In this document: piece by piece, positions 25,108 through 37,364 of the stretch | Layout of the letters: the number at the start of each line of letters is the position of its first letter | How positions within the stretch are numbered: position 1 is the first letter of the stretch | NCBI GenBank assembly: GCA_902533795.1 | Contig: CACAND010000002.1 | Location: forward strand, 1 to 64,000 | Direction of reading: 5' to 3' | DNA: 64,000 nucleotides | Source: an uncultured Candidatus Actinomarina sp. | Lineage (GTDB): Bacteria > Actinomycetota > Acidimicrobiia > Actinomarinales > Actinomarinaceae | Position numbers and translations under genes: made by a program | Notes under the pieces: model-generated | Seen by the model: only the letters and a program-made list of their open reading frames with translations | Databases searched by the model: none | What the model was told of the DNA's origin: nothing

Positions 25108-26025
25108 ATTTTCTAAAATTCTATCTATATTATTTATTCCTAAATTTTTAGCTATGTCTATTTCTTTTTTCATACTTGTATTACTCATTAATCTATTGTC
25201 AGTATTAATGCTTACATTAAATTCAAGATCAATTAAATCTTTTATTGGATGATTATTATATTCTTCATACATATTTGTATGAATATTTGATGTTATGCAT
25301 ATCTCTAATGGAACTTGTTTATTTCTTACATATTCTGCAGTTTTTCCTAACTTTTTACTAGTTGTGTCAATATCTTCAATTATTCTAACCCCATGGCCAA
25401 TACGTTTAGCTCCGTTATCAAGTGCATCTTGAATAGAATTAACTCCGTCACCTTCACCAGCATGAATTGTTAGGTTTATTCCATTATTTTTTAATTTATT
25501 AAATACATCTGCAAATAGTGAAGGTAAGAAATTATATTCTGGTCCAGCAATATCAAAACCAATTATCTGCTCCTTAAAATCAATAGCTATTTCACTAACT
25601 TGTGACACATTTTCTTTATCATTCCTCATTCCACATAGAATCAGGCCTGATTTAATTCCATACAAATTTTCAGCTTGTTTAAAGCCAGAGTTAATTGCAT
25701 GTATGACGTCTTTAATTTGTAAGTTGTCATTGACAGAATATAGGGGAGCATATCTACTTTCATAAAGCGTAATTCCACAAAAATGCATATCCTCAGCTGC
25801 TTCAAAAGCAATTCTTTCTAGATTGTCATAGTTAGACATTAATGCTGTAGTATGTACAAAAGCTTCTAGATATTCCTCCAGGGATGTTGAAGATTCTCGA
25901 TTAAAAAAACTTTCTATATCTTCAATTTCAATTAACGGTTTGTAACTATCTTTGATTGCTAATTCTTTAGCCGTTTTAGCCCTTAATCCGCCATCTAGAT
26001 GATCATGTAATACAGCCTTATTCAT
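25075..26025 (-). CDS. add: Adenosine deaminase
   Basis: Deaminates adenosine/deoxyadenosine to inosine in purine salvage. 316 residues. The zinc and catalytic set is visible: HDHLDGG (His7, His9), ITIHAGEGDG at about 190 (His and catalytic Glu), GHGVR at about 213, and SINTDNRLMS near 272-281 for the Asp ligand. The NTDNRLMS form is common in bacterial Add. It is the last gene of a minus-strand group (GGT, SURF1, hydrolase, Add), 44 bases after the hydrolase. A perfect TATAAT lies upstream on the minus strand, at about 26041-26046. Confidence 0.93.
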   Translation of the reverse strand: MNKAVLHDHLDGGLRAKTAKELAIKDSYKPLIEIEDIESFFNRESSTSLEEYLEAFVHTTALMSNYDNLERIAFEAAEDMHFCGITLYESRYAPLYSVNDNLQIKDVIHAINSGFKQAENLYGIKSGLILCGMRNDKENVSQVSEIAIDFKEQIIGFDIAGPEYNFLPSLFADVFNKLKNNGINLTIHAGEGDGVNSIQDALDNGAKRIGHGVRIIEDIDTTSKKLGKTAEYVRNKQVPLEICITSNIHTNMYEEYNNHPIKDLIDLEFNVSINTDNRLMSNTSMKKEIDIAKNLGINNIDRILENSASYSFLNDF

Positions 26026-26069
26026 TACGCAACATAATATATATTATAGGACAAAGAATGTTGCAATGT

Positions 26070-26963
26070 TTATGCATATATTTCCTTCAAGACACTCTCC
26101 TTATGGGTTATTGGCAGCCAATGTCCTGCCCCTGTTATTTCTGTTATTGTAACATTTGTACCAGACTGACTAAGTCTTTCAAACATTTTCTCATTCAACT
26201 TTACAGCATCATCAATTTCTCCAAAAATAAAACTTACAGGAGTTTTTACTAGCTTTCTCCATTCAGCGGATAGTTTAAAATTTAGATCAATATTCGCATA
26301 CCATGATAAAGGTTGATCAATTGACAACCCTTTAAAATGTTTTATAAGCTTATCAATATCACTATCTTCAAATATTGACTGATTACCTTGGTATTTAATA
26401 AAGACATTTTCTAGTGAAAGATCAGGGTTAATTCTATTTTGATTATTTAATCTATATGAAGATCTAAAGAAAGACTCTAGATTATTATCAATAATTAGAG
26501 ATGATTTATTTACATCTTGAAATGATGATATATAGTGGGGCTTCCCATCATAATTTAATTCAGAATAAACATTTGATGTTGGAAACTCTGTACCTCCACA
26601 AATTGAAATTAGTTTATCAATCGTAATATTTTCTCGTGAGACAATTGCCCATGCAACTATAGAACCCCAGTCATGACCAACCAGTGTTAGATTCTGATCA
26701 AGTTTAAGTGTTTTAACTAGATCTTCAATATCTTTAGATAACTCTGTAATATTGAACATACTTATTTCTGAATTATCTAATCTTGATAATGGGTAACCTC
26801 TTTGTTCTACGATCGTAACTCTGTATCCATTGTTAACTAAATCATTTTTAATTTTTTCCCACATAAACAAATTTGAAGGAAACCCATGAAGAAGTAAGAT
26901 GTCCCTCCCCTCACCGACCGTTTCGTAAGATAACGTAACATTATTAATATTTATTTTTTCCAT
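26070..26963 (-). CDS. Alpha/beta hydrolase, epoxide-hydrolase or dehalogenase-like
   Basis: 297 residues. HGFP oxyanion motif at 26-29, nucleophile elbow VGHDWGS with Asp98, and catalytic His in GAGHWLP near 283. Asp as nucleophile together with the HGFP and HDWG motifs points to the epoxide hydrolase/haloalkane dehalogenase branch rather than esterases. A lid domain with many aromatic residues lies in the middle. The start overlaps the SURF1 gene end by 13 bases. The substrate is unknown. Confidence 0.87.
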   Translation of the reverse strand: MEKININNVTLSYETVGEGRDILLLHGFPSNLFMWEKIKNDLVNNGYRVTIVEQRGYPLSRLDNSEISMFNITELSKDIEDLVKTLKLDQNLTLVGHDWGSIVAWAIVSRENITIDKLISICGGTEFPTSNVYSELNYDGKPHYISSFQDVNKSSLIIDNNLESFFRSSYRLNNQNRINPDLSLENVFIKYQGNQSIFEDSDIDKLIKHFKGLSIDQPLSWYANIDLNFKLSAEWRKLVKTPVSFIFGEIDDAVKLNEKMFERLSQSGTNVTITEITGAGHWLPITHKESVLKEIYA

Positions 26964-27652
26964 TTAATTAAATTATTTCTTCTCAACACAACAATACTTA
27001 AACAAATAGCAAAAAATGCCCATTGGAATGCATAACTTAAATGCGGAGCATCATAAGGTTCTTCTAAATTTATACACTCTACCCCACTACCGCATGAATC
27101 TATTAACACAATATATTTATTAGGAAGCATTACGTTCGTTTCACTTTCTATGAAGTCCTTATCAATCCTAAATAAGTATTCTGAATCAGGTATATCATCT
27201 TGCCCAACTCCTTGAACATCATAATCTAATAACCTACCTTTAAAATTTAAAGTTTGATACATAAATAAGGAATCAGCATTTTTATCTAATGGTACCCATC
27301 CGTTATTAACCAAAAAAAACTGGTTTAAGTTTGTTTTGTATAAGCTTATAAGGTGATAACCATTTTCTCCGTTGTGAACACGAGATCGTAAATACCATGT
27401 GCGTAATAAGCTAATATTTTCTAGATTATCTTTTAACTCAATCTTCGTGAATTCTTCAAAATTATTATTAATGTCATTCAACTCGGAAACACTAATTTTG
27501 TTTACATTGTCCTTTGATTCAATAGACTCCATAATGGACTTATCTTCTTGGTATCGAGTGAGTTGCCAATAGGACAATGAAAGAAAGATTAGCACAACAA
27601 TAATCCCAATGTAAAACAAGTTTTTATGAGGGAGGTTATTTAATTTTTCCAA
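26951..27652 (-). CDS. SURF1 family cytochrome oxidase assembly protein
   Basis: 233 residues with two membrane helices, one at each end (about 13-30 and 205-222), as in SURF1/Shy1. The first helix is followed by LSYWQLTRYQEDKSIM (family pattern G/S-x-W-Q-x-x-R-x-x-x-K). The last is preceded by the hallmark HLSYAFQWAFFA. These proteins assist assembly, including heme a insertion, of aa3-type oxidase, so the host likely respires oxygen. TTG start within the GGT gene end; no ATG is available upstream of the first helix. Confidence 0.87.
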   Translation of the reverse strand: MEKLNNLPHKNLFYIGIIVVLIFLSLSYWQLTRYQEDKSIMESIESKDNVNKISVSELNDINNNFEEFTKIELKDNLENISLLRTWYLRSRVHNGENGYHLISLYKTNLNQFFLVNNGWVPLDKNADSLFMYQTLNFKGRLLDYDVQGVGQDDIPDSEYLFRIDKDFIESETNVMLPNKYIVLIDSCGSGVECINLEEPYDAPHLSYAFQWAFFAICLSIVVLRRNNLIKWKK

Positions 27653-29079
27653 GAAGTATTTCCCCGTCTCTTATCTCCGAAGCTAAATATTTCGTTGGTA
27701 TTTCCAGTTACGCAAACACCCCCAAAATACATATCAAATGGTTCTGTAACTGTTGTATCCTTATTTATATTTTTATAGCCTGGCTCTGCCCGTACTCCTC
27801 CATCAGAATTTACGTGAAATCTTGGTTTATTTATAGCTTCCTGCCAATTATCACCATCAGTAAAGTTTTTTAAAACTTGAGCTATTGCAGAACTGATTCT
27901 GTCTGCTCCAGGTGAACCAATAGTACAAATGCCATCATTTGTTTCAATAATTAATGGGCTCATGTTTGAAATTAACCTATCTCCCCTGGTATCGCCAAGA
28001 AATCCCTGCGGATTGAGTTCAACCTCACCCAAAGAGTTATTAAAGTACATACCTGTATTTTTACATAATACTCCAGAGCCATACCCACTAGAAAAAGTAA
28101 TTGAAAAATGAAAATTTTTTTCATCTGATGTATTTACTTGAATTGTTGATGATGATTGAGATATTTTTGAAATTTCGTTATTTATTACATTTCGTCTTTC
28201 TCCAAAAAATTCATATTTGTTTTGTCTCTCCAAATACACATTTTTAAGAGCTTGTTCTAAATCATCAGACTCAATAGTAAGTCCATTCAGGTATTTAAGT
28301 ACCATTAAACCTCCTATAGATGGACCTGCATGACCAGTTAAATTTAAATTTTTATATTGATAATTAAACTTACTTTCCTCAATTAACTGATAATTAACAA
28401 AGTCATCAGCAGTTGCATGTCCACCTTCTATTTCCAGTGTTTGAATAATTGATTTTGATATATCACCAATGTAGAAATCATTGAATCCCTCAATAGACAT
28501 ATGGTTAAGTGTGTCTGATAATTTATCTAGTTTTACGATACCGTTTTCTAAGTCTTCATAAACGTTGTTTAAGGTTGATTTCGAATATTCATGCCACATA
28601 AACATGGGTTTAAGAGAGTGAATAAAATAATCTTTTGTCGGTTGGGTTAATTTAAAACCTTCTTTAGAAATTTTTATTGGATACTCTAATAGTTTATCAA
28701 GAGGAAGTGAAGCATATCTTTCATACACTACATCTAGTATTTTATAAATTCCTGGAACAGCAAAGGTATTTCCACCCTTACAAGTCTCTACGTGACCTCC
28801 ATAAGTCATTGAAATTCTATGTTCTTCATGATCGTTTCCATTAAATGATTTTGGTGCCACGAAATAGCCATCTACCGTATGAGTTGTATTTCTTTCACCA
28901 TCATAAAAAGTTAGTAATCCTGACGCTGTCGGAGAAACTACTCCAAGATCAGTTACCATTGAAGTGATAACACTCGTAATCAGTATATCTGCAGCATTGG
29001 GATTTAAATCTTTAATAGATTCAGCTGCTTTTGAACTGTATTCCGCTGTACTTGCTAATGAAACATTCACTGTAAACAT
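27640..29079 (-). CDS. Gamma-glutamyltransferase family protein
   Basis: An Ntn-hydrolase of 479 residues, shorter than usual (about 520-580) and without an obvious signal peptide, so probably cytoplasmic. The N-terminal part has NAADILITSVITSMVTDLGVVSPTASG, which matches the GGT large-subunit start (AxDAAVAT...VVEPxxSG). The autoprocessing Thr is likely in the SSTIQVNT region, where family members have TTHxSV; the His is replaced. Downstream motifs are SGYGSGV, GD-x-N-like DRLISNMSPLII and IGSPGADRISSAIAQVL. It may act on gamma-glutamyl or acyl-amide substrates. Confidence 0.85.
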   Translation of the reverse strand: MFTVNVSLASTAEYSSKAAESIKDLNPNAADILITSVITSMVTDLGVVSPTASGLLTFYDGERNTTHTVDGYFVAPKSFNGNDHEEHRISMTYGGHVETCKGGNTFAVPGIYKILDVVYERYASLPLDKLLEYPIKISKEGFKLTQPTKDYFIHSLKPMFMWHEYSKSTLNNVYEDLENGIVKLDKLSDTLNHMSIEGFNDFYIGDISKSIIQTLEIEGGHATADDFVNYQLIEESKFNYQYKNLNLTGHAGPSIGGLMVLKYLNGLTIESDDLEQALKNVYLERQNKYEFFGERRNVINNEISKISQSSSTIQVNTSDEKNFHFSITFSSGYGSGVLCKNTGMYFNNSLGEVELNPQGFLGDTRGDRLISNMSPLIIETNDGICTIGSPGADRISSAIAQVLKNFTDGDNWQEAINKPRFHVNSDGGVRAEPGYKNINKDTTVTEPFDMYFGGVCVTGNTNEIFSFGDKRRGNTSWKN

Positions 29080-29114
29080 TGTAGTTTATAACTTTTGTAT
29101 GCAAAAATGTATAT

Positions 29115-30032
29115 ATGAACACAGACGTAACAAAATTTGATAATAAGATATATCAAATTGACGTTCATATGGAGGATAAACCTCAAAGAATGTCATGTTA
29201 TTACATAGATACATCAGACCCAATTCTTATTGAGGTAGGTCCTTCAAATTCATTTCCATATTTGATTTCAGCATTAGAGTCGCTTGGAATACAAGATATA
29301 AAAAGAACAGCAATTACACATTTACATTTAGACCATGTAGGTGGCATTGGACATTTAAACGAAAAATATAAAGAAAATTTTGTATACGTACATGAGTTAG
29401 GTTTGAAACATTTACCAAATCCAGAAAGATTATGGAGAGCAGTCAGCGATGTTTACACAGAAGAATGGCTCCAAAAAAATTGGGGTGAGATAAAACCTGT
29501 TCCTTTAAATAAAATTAAATCACTTAATGATGGAGCCGATATAAAGCTTGAGACAAATAGGAACCTTAAAGCTTTGTATAGTCCTGGACATGCCAAGCAC
29601 CATTACACTTTTTATGATGAATACTCTGGGACATTATTTATGGGAGACACACTTGGACTAATATATCCACATGGAGATTTTGTTCAACCAAATCTTCCTC
29701 CCCCTGATTTTAATAAGGATATTTTATTTCAAACTTTAGACAGTTTTGAAAATTTAGAAATAAATAAGTTAGCCATTGCTCACTTTGGAATACATGAAAA
29801 TCCTTATGAACTTATCAATGACGCAAAGGAAAATATTGAAAGTTGGCTTTTATTTATTAGTAATGTTGAAAATTTAAGTAATGATGAAGCTAGCAATGAG
29901 TTAGTAAATTGGCTGAGAAGAAATTATGAATCACTTGGCATTGATAGTGAAACAATAAATAATTACATTGGAAATGGTAATTTTGAAATGCAAGTTATTG
30001 GTATTAGAAACTATCTTAAGAAGGTTGATTAA
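29115..30032 (+). CDS. Metallo-beta-lactamase-fold hydrolase
   Basis: 305 residues. The metal-binding motif is THLHLDHVGG (about residues 73-82), followed by a conserved His in SPGHAKHH, an Asp in FMGDTLG and a C-terminal His in IAHFGIHEN. This places it in the glyoxalase II-like/MBL superfamily. A C-terminal helical extension (about 235-305) is present. It is divergent from the gamma-glutamyltransferase gene with a 35-base gap, and its end overlaps a convergent membrane-protein gene by 17 bases. The substrate is unknown. Confidence 0.88.
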   Translation: MNTDVTKFDNKIYQIDVHMEDKPQRMSCYYIDTSDPILIEVGPSNSFPYLISALESLGIQDIKRTAITHLHLDHVGGIGHLNEKYKENFVYVHELGLKHLPNPERLWRAVSDVYTEEWLQKNWGEIKPVPLNKIKSLNDGADIKLETNRNLKALYSPGHAKHHYTFYDEYSGTLFMGDTLGLIYPHGDFVQPNLPPPDFNKDILFQTLDSFENLEINKLAIAHFGIHENPYELINDAKENIESWLLFISNVENLSNDEASNELVNWLRRNYESLGIDSETINNYIGNGNFEMQVIGIRNYLKKVD

Positions 30033-30447
30033 TTTTATTCCGTAAGAAAAAGAAAAATGGAGCAATTATAAATTCGGGCAAGATACCAACGTAAAAATAA
30101 ATATCCACCACTACTCCTCCTCTTGCAAATATCGATATAATTCTTGCAATCAGAACTGTTGTCCACATTAACACGAGAAAGTCTAGGTACTTAACCTTTT
30201 TAGTACTTAAATATCCTATACATGTGACAGCACATATAAGGTAAAGTGATAAAGGATAAGTCAATAAATTCAATTTTCCATTTCCTCCCGTGTCAATTAA
30301 GGCTAATAAATCAAGATAAGATTCATCGAAAAAAAGAAGAAACCTACTATTGGGTATGAAGACAGAATAAAAAACTGTAAGTCCCATAACAATCAATAAA
30401 CCGAATATAAAAAGATCAAGAATTTTATTAAGGGTTAAAGATTTCAT
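30016..30447 (-). CDS. Small four-helix membrane protein
   Basis: 143 residues with four hydrophobic helices (about 10-30, 58-80, 86-108, 113-136). The region ARIISIFARGG followed by PEFIIAPFFFF near the C-terminus is reminiscent of DUF4345-type small membrane proteins, but the match is weak and I do not assign a function. The start lies 16 bases beyond the rRNA terminator hairpin. It could be expressed by read-through from the rRNA operon or from its own promoter. Confidence 0.65.
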   Translation of the reverse strand: MKSLTLNKILDLFIFGLLIVMGLTVFYSVFIPNSRFLLFFDESYLDLLALIDTGGNGKLNLLTYPLSLYLICAVTCIGYLSTKKVKYLDFLVLMWTTVLIARIISIFARGGVVVDIYFYVGILPEFIIAPFFFFLRNKINQPS

Positions 30448-30464
30448 TTCAAATATTATAAATG

Positions 30465-30490
30465 AAAAACCCCTAGTTTCCTAGGGGCTC
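30465..30490 (-). terminator. Intrinsic terminator of the rRNA operon
   Basis: In minus-strand sense: CCCCTAG, loop GAAA, CTAGGGG, then TTTTT. The stem spans 30470-30476 and 30481-30487, and the T run corresponds to A residues 30465-30469. It lies directly after the 5S gene. Confidence 0.9.
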
Positions 30491-30501
30491 TTCAATAAAT
30501 A

Positions 30502-30617
<116 letters not shown>

Positions 30618-30638
30618 TACTCAACTTCTTAAAAATTC

Positions 30639-30650
30639 TATAGCAAGCGC
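30639..30650 (-). repeat. 3' arm of the pre-23S RNase III processing stem
   Basis: TATAGCAAGCGC here is the exact reverse complement of 33744-33755 on the other side of the 23S gene. A second, inner pair (GTATTC/GAATAC) continues the stem next to the mature ends. Confidence 0.75.
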
Positions 30651-30666
30651 GCTTACGCCGTATTCA

Positions 30667-33723
<3,057 letters not shown>

Positions 33724-33743
33724 TATATGAATACTTTGCAATT

Positions 33744-33755
33744 GCGCTTGCTATA
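33744..33755 (-). repeat. 5' arm of the pre-23S RNase III processing stem
   Basis: GCGCTTGCTATA, the exact 12-base partner of 30639-30650. It lies in the 16S-23S spacer, 20 bases before the mature 23S 5' end. Confidence 0.75.
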
Positions 33756-33775
33756 CAATTTTCAAAAAGCCAAAT
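33756..33775 (-). promoter_or_regulatory. boxA-like antitermination motif in the 16S-23S spacer
   Basis: Minus-strand TTTGGCTTTTTGAAAATTG resembles the bacterial rRNA boxA (GTTCTTTGAAAACT type). A nearly identical copy lies in the 16S leader at 35550-35568. The 148-base spacer holds no tRNA gene. Confidence 0.5.
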
Positions 33776-33788
33776 GACTTTTTCACAG

Positions 33789-33801
33789 CTGAGTAATGTA
33801 T
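33789..33801 (-). repeat. 3' arm of the pre-16S RNase III processing stem
   Basis: CTGAGTAATGTAT is the exact 13-base reverse complement of 35540-35552 in the 16S leader; the two flank the whole 16S gene. Confidence 0.75.
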
Positions 33802-33871
33802 CAGTCTTGTAGACAACCGATGTTTAACCTTAGAACAATAAATTCTAGGAACTTAAAGTTCTATGCTCCTT

Positions 33872-35402
<1,531 letters not shown>

Positions 35403-35438
35403 ATCTTTGAATAATTTAAATCTGACCAAAGAATCAAC

Positions 35439-35493
35439 ATGGGTTTTACCCATTTCAACTTAAAAAAGTTGAATCAACTTAGTAAAAAGTTGA
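35439..35493 (-). repeat. Three tandem hairpins in the 16S leader
   Basis: Three perfect inverted repeats lie end to end: ATGGGT-TTT-ACCCAT (35439-35453), TTCAACTT-AAAA-AAGTTGAA (35454-35473) and TCAACTT-AGTAAA-AAGTTGA (35474-35493). The last two share almost the same stem arms, so they could also pair crosswise. They lie within the loop closed by the pre-16S processing stem. Confidence 0.7.
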
Positions 35494-35539
35494 CAAAAAA
35501 AGAGTGCTAGAAAAATTAATTTCTGCACTACCGGCGTTC

Positions 35540-35552
35540 ATACATTACTCAG
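35540..35552 (-). repeat. 5' arm of the pre-16S RNase III processing stem
   Basis: ATACATTACTCAG (plus strand) is the exact partner of 33789-33801. Weaker pairing appears to extend outward on both sides (CTTTTT on both). Confidence 0.75.
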
Positions 35553-35568
35553 TTGTCAAAAAGCCAAA
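35550..35568 (-). promoter_or_regulatory. boxA-like motif in the rRNA leader
   Basis: Minus-strand TTTTGGCTTTTTGACAACTG, the second copy of the boxA-like element found in the spacer at 33756-33775. It overlaps the outer end of the pre-16S stem. Confidence 0.5.
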
Positions 35569-35576
35569 ATCTTGTA

Positions 35577-35604
35577 CTTATAAGAATAACAGTAATTGGT
35601 TTAA
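35577..35604 (-). promoter_or_regulatory. Candidate rRNA operon promoter
   Basis: On the minus strand, TTAAAC (35599-35604), a 16-base spacer and TATAAG (35577-35582), just after the tyrS stop. The start would be at about 35570, immediately before the boxA-like motif. It is not a strong consensus; promoters within tyrS or read-through from the upstream operon are possible. The region 35403-35610 otherwise holds only leader elements. Confidence 0.35.
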
Positions 35605-35610
35605 TGTGTA

Positions 35611-36789
35611 TTATTTCTTATTTATTCTAAGAAATTTTCTTTTTCCAACTTGCATCACATTATTAATTAAAATTTCAGAGTTTACATCAATTGAATCAAT
35701 TTTTTTATCACCAATCTTAACACTCCCTGCTTCAATTAACCTTCTGGCTTCAGAATTAGATTTAGATAATTTATTTTCTGTTAAAAAATTGGGTAAATGT
35801 ACTTCTATATTGTGTTCAACAGAAATTTCTGGCATATCATCTGGAATATTTTTATTAATTGTTAAGTTTTCAAAACTTTTTTCAGCATCATCAGCAGTTT
35901 TACTATCAAAAAGTTCGGAAATTACTAATTTTCCAAGAATTTTTTTAAATTCAAACGGATTTTTAGAATTGTTTGTTACATCTAATTTAAAAGATTCAAT
36001 TTCAGAAATATCCAAATCAGTAAGCATTATGAAGTACTCCCACATAATTTTGTCAGGTATACTCATAATTTTTCCAAATATATTATTTGGTGTATCAGTA
36101 ATTGAAATGTAATTATTTAAAGACTGAGACATTTTTTTGTTTCCATCTGTTCCAACTAGTAATGGAAATGTCATTGCAATTTGTGGATTCATGTCGTATG
36201 ATTTTTGTATTTCTCTTCCCAACATAAGATTCCAGAGCTGATCATTACCACCAATTTCAATATCAGCTTCAACAGCTACAGAATCATAACCTTGATATAG
36301 CGGATAGAAAAACTCTAAGAGAGATATTGGGCTGTTGTCTTTAAATCTATTTGAGAAATCATCTCGCTCCATCATTTGAGCTAATGTAGTTTTTGATGCT
36401 AATTCCATCATGTCTTGAATTGATAATTTTGACAACCAATCTTTGTTAGATACAATTTCTAAATTATCATCGTTAAGAATATTTTTAATAATAGGAAGCA
36501 CCCCTTTTGAGTTATCGTTAATTTCTGTTTCACCAATAACTTTTCTTGTTTCAGATTTACCAGAAGGATCACCAACTTGTGCTGTAAACTCTCCAAGTAT
36601 TAATACTGCAGTGTGTCCGTTATCCTGAAATTTTTTTAACATCCTTAAAATTGCATACCAACCTAGGGTTACATCGGGAGCTGTTGGATCAACACCCAAC
36701 TTTACTCTTAATTTCTTATTTGATTGAAGAAGATCCTTAAAGTCATTCTGAGGATTAATATTTGTTGCTCTATCTTCTAAATATTTCAT
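35611..36789 (-). CDS. tyrS: Tyrosyl-tRNA synthetase
   Basis: Class I synthetase, about 392 residues from the ATG at 36789, which forms a TAATG junction with mpg; an ATG at 36813 would add eight residues. The KMSKS motif is KKMSQS, and a C-terminal S4 RNA-binding domain is present (LPNFLTENKLSKSNSEARRLIEAGSVKIG). In the N-terminal region LGVDPTAPDVTLGWYAIL the HIGH signature is replaced by TLGW, so both histidines are absent. The QVGDPSGKSETR and YPLYQGYDSVAVEADIEIGGNDQLWN segments confirm TyrRS. Confidence 0.92.
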   Translation of the reverse strand: MKYLEDRATNINPQNDFKDLLQSNKKLRVKLGVDPTAPDVTLGWYAILRMLKKFQDNGHTAVLILGEFTAQVGDPSGKSETRKVIGETEINDNSKGVLPIIKNILNDDNLEIVSNKDWLSKLSIQDMMELASKTTLAQMMERDDFSNRFKDNSPISLLEFFYPLYQGYDSVAVEADIEIGGNDQLWNLMLGREIQKSYDMNPQIAMTFPLLVGTDGNKKMSQSLNNYISITDTPNNIFGKIMSIPDKIMWEYFIMLTDLDISEIESFKLDVTNNSKNPFEFKKILGKLVISELFDSKTADDAEKSFENLTINKNIPDDMPEISVEHNIEVHLPNFLTENKLSKSNSEARRLIEAGSVKIGDKKIDSIDVNSEILINNVMQVGKRKFLRINKK

Positions 36790-37364
36790 TATATGACCAG
36801 TGTAAATCTCCATAAGTGTTTATCACGTGGTTTGGAATTTTTTCTTTGCTTTGCTATTGCTCTCTCGACAGGATGTATACGTGGTGATAAAGATACTGTC
36901 CCATCTAAAAGATTTTCACCATCTTGCTTAACATCTATACCAAGAGCCTTTGTTATATTTCCAGGTCCATATAAATTATCATTTTTCATTTTTTGTTTTC
37001 TTCTTGTCTCGGCATAATTTTTACCAAGAATAATCTTTCCAGATCTAATCAATACACCCTGACAAGAACCAGGTTTAGATGTCAAAAAAAAGAGACTGTT
37101 ATTTGACCCGTATGTTTTTAAAACCATTATGTGGGGTGGCCCTAGAGGTAAAGATACTGGTATTTTTCTATTTAATTGATTTGCTAGAGACATCTTATCT
37201 CCATTGGCTGTACCAAATGCTTCTGTTTCTGTAATCATTATTTCAGTAAATTTATTTTTATATTTTGTTGATATTCTCATACCTAAGATATCAACTGCAG
37301 CTTTTTGGGAGTTTTGTGAGAGTATTTGAAAAACCCTGTTGTTTAGACCAAGATTATCAATCAT
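36789..37364 (-). CDS. mpg: 3-methyladenine DNA glycosylase (AAG/Mpg family)
   Basis: Base-excision repair enzyme removing alkylated purines. 191 residues from ATG 37364 (GTG 37373 would add three). The family core is visible: ITETEAFG (catalytic Glu region), the substrate-pocket segment KPGSCQGVLIRS, and the signature YGPGNITKALGI. It overlaps the pheT end by 8 bases and is followed by tyrS. Mycobacteria also have mpg directly before tyrS, which supports the call. Confidence 0.92.
   Translation of the reverse strand: MIDNLGLNNRVFQILSQNSQKAAVDILGMRISTKYKNKFTEIMITETEAFGTANGDKMSLANQLNRKIPVSLPLGPPHIMVLKTYGSNNSLFFLTSKPGSCQGVLIRSGKIILGKNYAETRRKQKMKNDNLYGPGNITKALGIDVKQDGENLLDGTVSLSPRIHPVERAIAKQRKNSKPRDKHLWRFTLVI

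Noticed and set aside
26058-26252. A 64-codon Cys-rich plus-strand frame
   Set aside because: It is antisense to the C-terminus of the alpha/beta hydrolase gene and has no start signal or family resemblance.
33724-33871. Possible tRNA-Ile or tRNA-Ala in the 16S-23S spacer
   Set aside because: I looked for the cloverleaf elements (GGTTCGAATC-like T arm, CCA end) on both strands and found none; the spacer is occupied by processing stems and a boxA-like motif.
35500-35530. CIRCE-like half site (AGCACTC / GAGTGCT)
   Set aside because: Only one half is present; the inverted partner at the required 9-base distance is absent, so an HrcA operator cannot be supported.
35504-36112. A 202-codon plus-strand frame opposite tyrS
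   Set aside because: It is antisense to the conserved S4 and catalytic regions of tyrS and its predicted protein is low-complexity Ser/Leu/Ile-rich, as expected for a shadow frame.
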